Assembly: GCF_018687785.1 (NCBI RefSeq)
Contig: NZ_LTBL01000001.1
Location: 859,780-923,779 of the forward strand
Reading direction: 5' to 3'
Source of the DNA: Methanovulcanius yangii
Lineage (GTDB): Archaea; Halobacteriota; Methanomicrobia; Methanomicrobiales; Methanomicrobiaceae
DNA: 64,000 bases
Numbering within the stretch: the first letter of the stretch is position 1; the number at the start of each line of letters is the position of its first letter. The position numbers and the translations under genes are program-made. Below, piece after piece: positions 63,157 to 64,000 of the stretch. The notes below the pieces were generated by a model. The model made no database searches. It saw nothing but the letters and a program-made list of their open reading frames with translations, and was not told where the DNA came from.

Positions 63157-64000
63157 CGGATCTCCCTCATGTGCTGCATGCGGCGCTCGAGCACCTTCCG
63201 GGTGCCGATGTCGGTGCGGTGCCTGACTGCACCGGTGACAGATGCGGCTGCCCGTTCGGCCTTCTCCTCGGCCTCTTCAAGGGTGTCGCCAAGACCAACG
63301 AAGGCAAGGGTCCGCGAGGTCTGCGTATAGAGGGCACCATTCTCCTCCGTGACATTTGCATAGTAGAGGACCGCATCCCCGTAGTTGCCGACGTCGATCC
63401 TCTCTCCTTTCTGCGGATTCCCGGGATAACCTTCGGGAACGAGATATTTGCAGACAGACGCCTTGTGCAGGAAGGAGACATCCTCCGCTGCAAGCGTGCC
63501 CTCCGCAATCTTCCTGACGATCACACCGAAGTCCGACGAGAGGAGGGTGAGAAGATTCATGGCCTCGGGATCTCCGAAGCGTGCATTGAATTCGATGACC
63601 ATGGGGCCGTTCGCGGTGACCATGAACTGACCGTATAAAAAGCCCTTATAGACGAGCCCCTCCGTCCGCATGGCAGCAAGCACCCCTTCCATGATAGCAA
63701 CCGCCTCTGCGTAATCATCCTCCGTCACAAAGGGCAGCATGTGATCCGGCATGGAGTATGATCCCATCCCGCCGGTATTGGGCCCTTCATCGCCCTCATA
63801 CGCGCGTTTGTGATCCTGGACGAGGGGCATGGGCACCACATGTTCGCCGTCGACGAAGGTCATCAGTGTAAACTCCTCACCGATGAGGCGTTCCTCAAGG
63901 ACCACCTCGCCGCCGATCTCACGGATGTACTCCTTTGCGCCTTCGACATCCACGTGCTCACCCATGATCTTAACACCTTTGCCGCCGGTCAGGCCGATCG
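63153..64000 (-). CDS. purD: Phosphoribosylamine-glycine ligase, C-terminal part
   Basis: The frame runs off the window edge: the last visible residues before the first internal Met are [11 protein letters not shown], the ATP-grasp loop of PurD. About 282 C-terminal residues are visible, including [40 protein letters not shown] and the C-terminal domain. It joins phosphoribosylamine with glycine in purine synthesis. Purine and arginine genes share an operon here, an uncommon pairing. Confidence 0.95.
   Translation of the reverse strand, partial: IGLTGGKGVKIMGEHVDVEGAKEYIREIGGEVVLEERLIGEEFTLMTFVDGEHVVPMPLVQDHKRAYEGDEGPNTGGMGSYSMPDHMLPFVTEDDYAEAVAIMEGVLAAMRTEGLVYKGFLYGQFMVTANGPMVIEFNARFGDPEAMNLLTLLSSDFGVIVRKIAEGTLAAEDVSFLHKASVCKYLVPEGYPGNPQKGERIDVGNYGDAVLYYANVTEENGALYTQTSRTLAFVGLGDTLEEAEEKAERAAASVTGAVRHRTDIGTRKVLERRMQHMREIR

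Noticed and set aside
1-64000. Search by eye for CRISPR arrays, insertion sequences, integrases, rRNA and tRNA genes.
   Set aside because: No direct-repeat array with regular spacing, no transposase-like protein, and no convincing RNA gene was found; a computed search (tRNAscan, Infernal) would be decisive.

Overview
The window is a piece of chromosome from a methanogenic euryarchaeon, most likely order Methanomicrobiales. The evidence is a methanogenesis marker 14 gene, a coenzyme F390 synthetase-like gene, an anaerobic (cobalt-early) cobalamin pathway with a CbiMNQO cobalt importer, an archaeal class I fructose-bisphosphate aldolase, 6-phospho-3-hexuloisomerase, and archaeal TATA boxes about 25-30 bp before many starts. 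I see no rRNA, tRNA, CRISPR array, insertion sequence or integrase.

Layout. (1) Positions 1-8833: a cell-surface glycan locus on the + strand (DUF354 glycosyltransferase-like, polysaccharide deacetylase, two FemAB-like proteins flanking an ATP-grasp ligase, hexapeptide acyltransferase, Wzx-like flippase) that ends with an exosortase/archaeosortase. By eye it is more AT-rich than the rest. (2) 8933-14238: signalling genes on the - strand (REC-PAS-histidine kinase, a HEAT-repeat protein, an HTH-PAS-GAF-like sensor). (3) 14239-25181: cobalt/B12 region. cbiMNQO runs on the + strand behind a perfect palindrome over its presumed TATA box. The tightly overlapping cbiT-L-F-G-H-C-D-E run and cbiA are on the - strand. 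cbiD carries one frameshift at a G7 run. (4) 25394-36005: envelope and redox genes, including two secreted unknowns, a DUF255 thioredoxin-fold protein, a 2H phosphoesterase, a ferredoxin:disulfide reductase-rubredoxin fusion paired with an NrdH-like glutaredoxin, DUF2207/LemA, an F390 synthetase-like enzyme and a lipoprotein. (5) 36105-42174: M1 aminopeptidase, aldolase, a hairpin-rich gap, bacterial-type RsgA and exonuclease III. (6) 42363-46459: a carotenoid operon, crtI-crtB-UbiA-cruF, with the gene types used for C50 bacterioruberin in haloarchaea. (7) 46446-57708: aldehyde dehydrogenase, an encapsulated-ferritin-like protein, an orphan DNA methyltransferase, hexuloisomerase, aminotransferase, M42 peptidase, and a pair formed by a RecA-like protein without a P-loop and a diverged family B DNA polymerase, then a beta-propeller protein. 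(8) 58040-64000: flavin reductase, argG, methanogenesis marker 14 with two small unknowns, argF and partial purD.

The most interesting units are the archaeosortase/glycan island, the C50-type carotenoid operon, and the PolB2-like polymerase with its degenerate RecA-like neighbour. Starts were chosen by reading ribosome-binding sites, TATA spacing and the beginning of conserved protein sequence. No database search was possible, so family names rest on recognised motifs.
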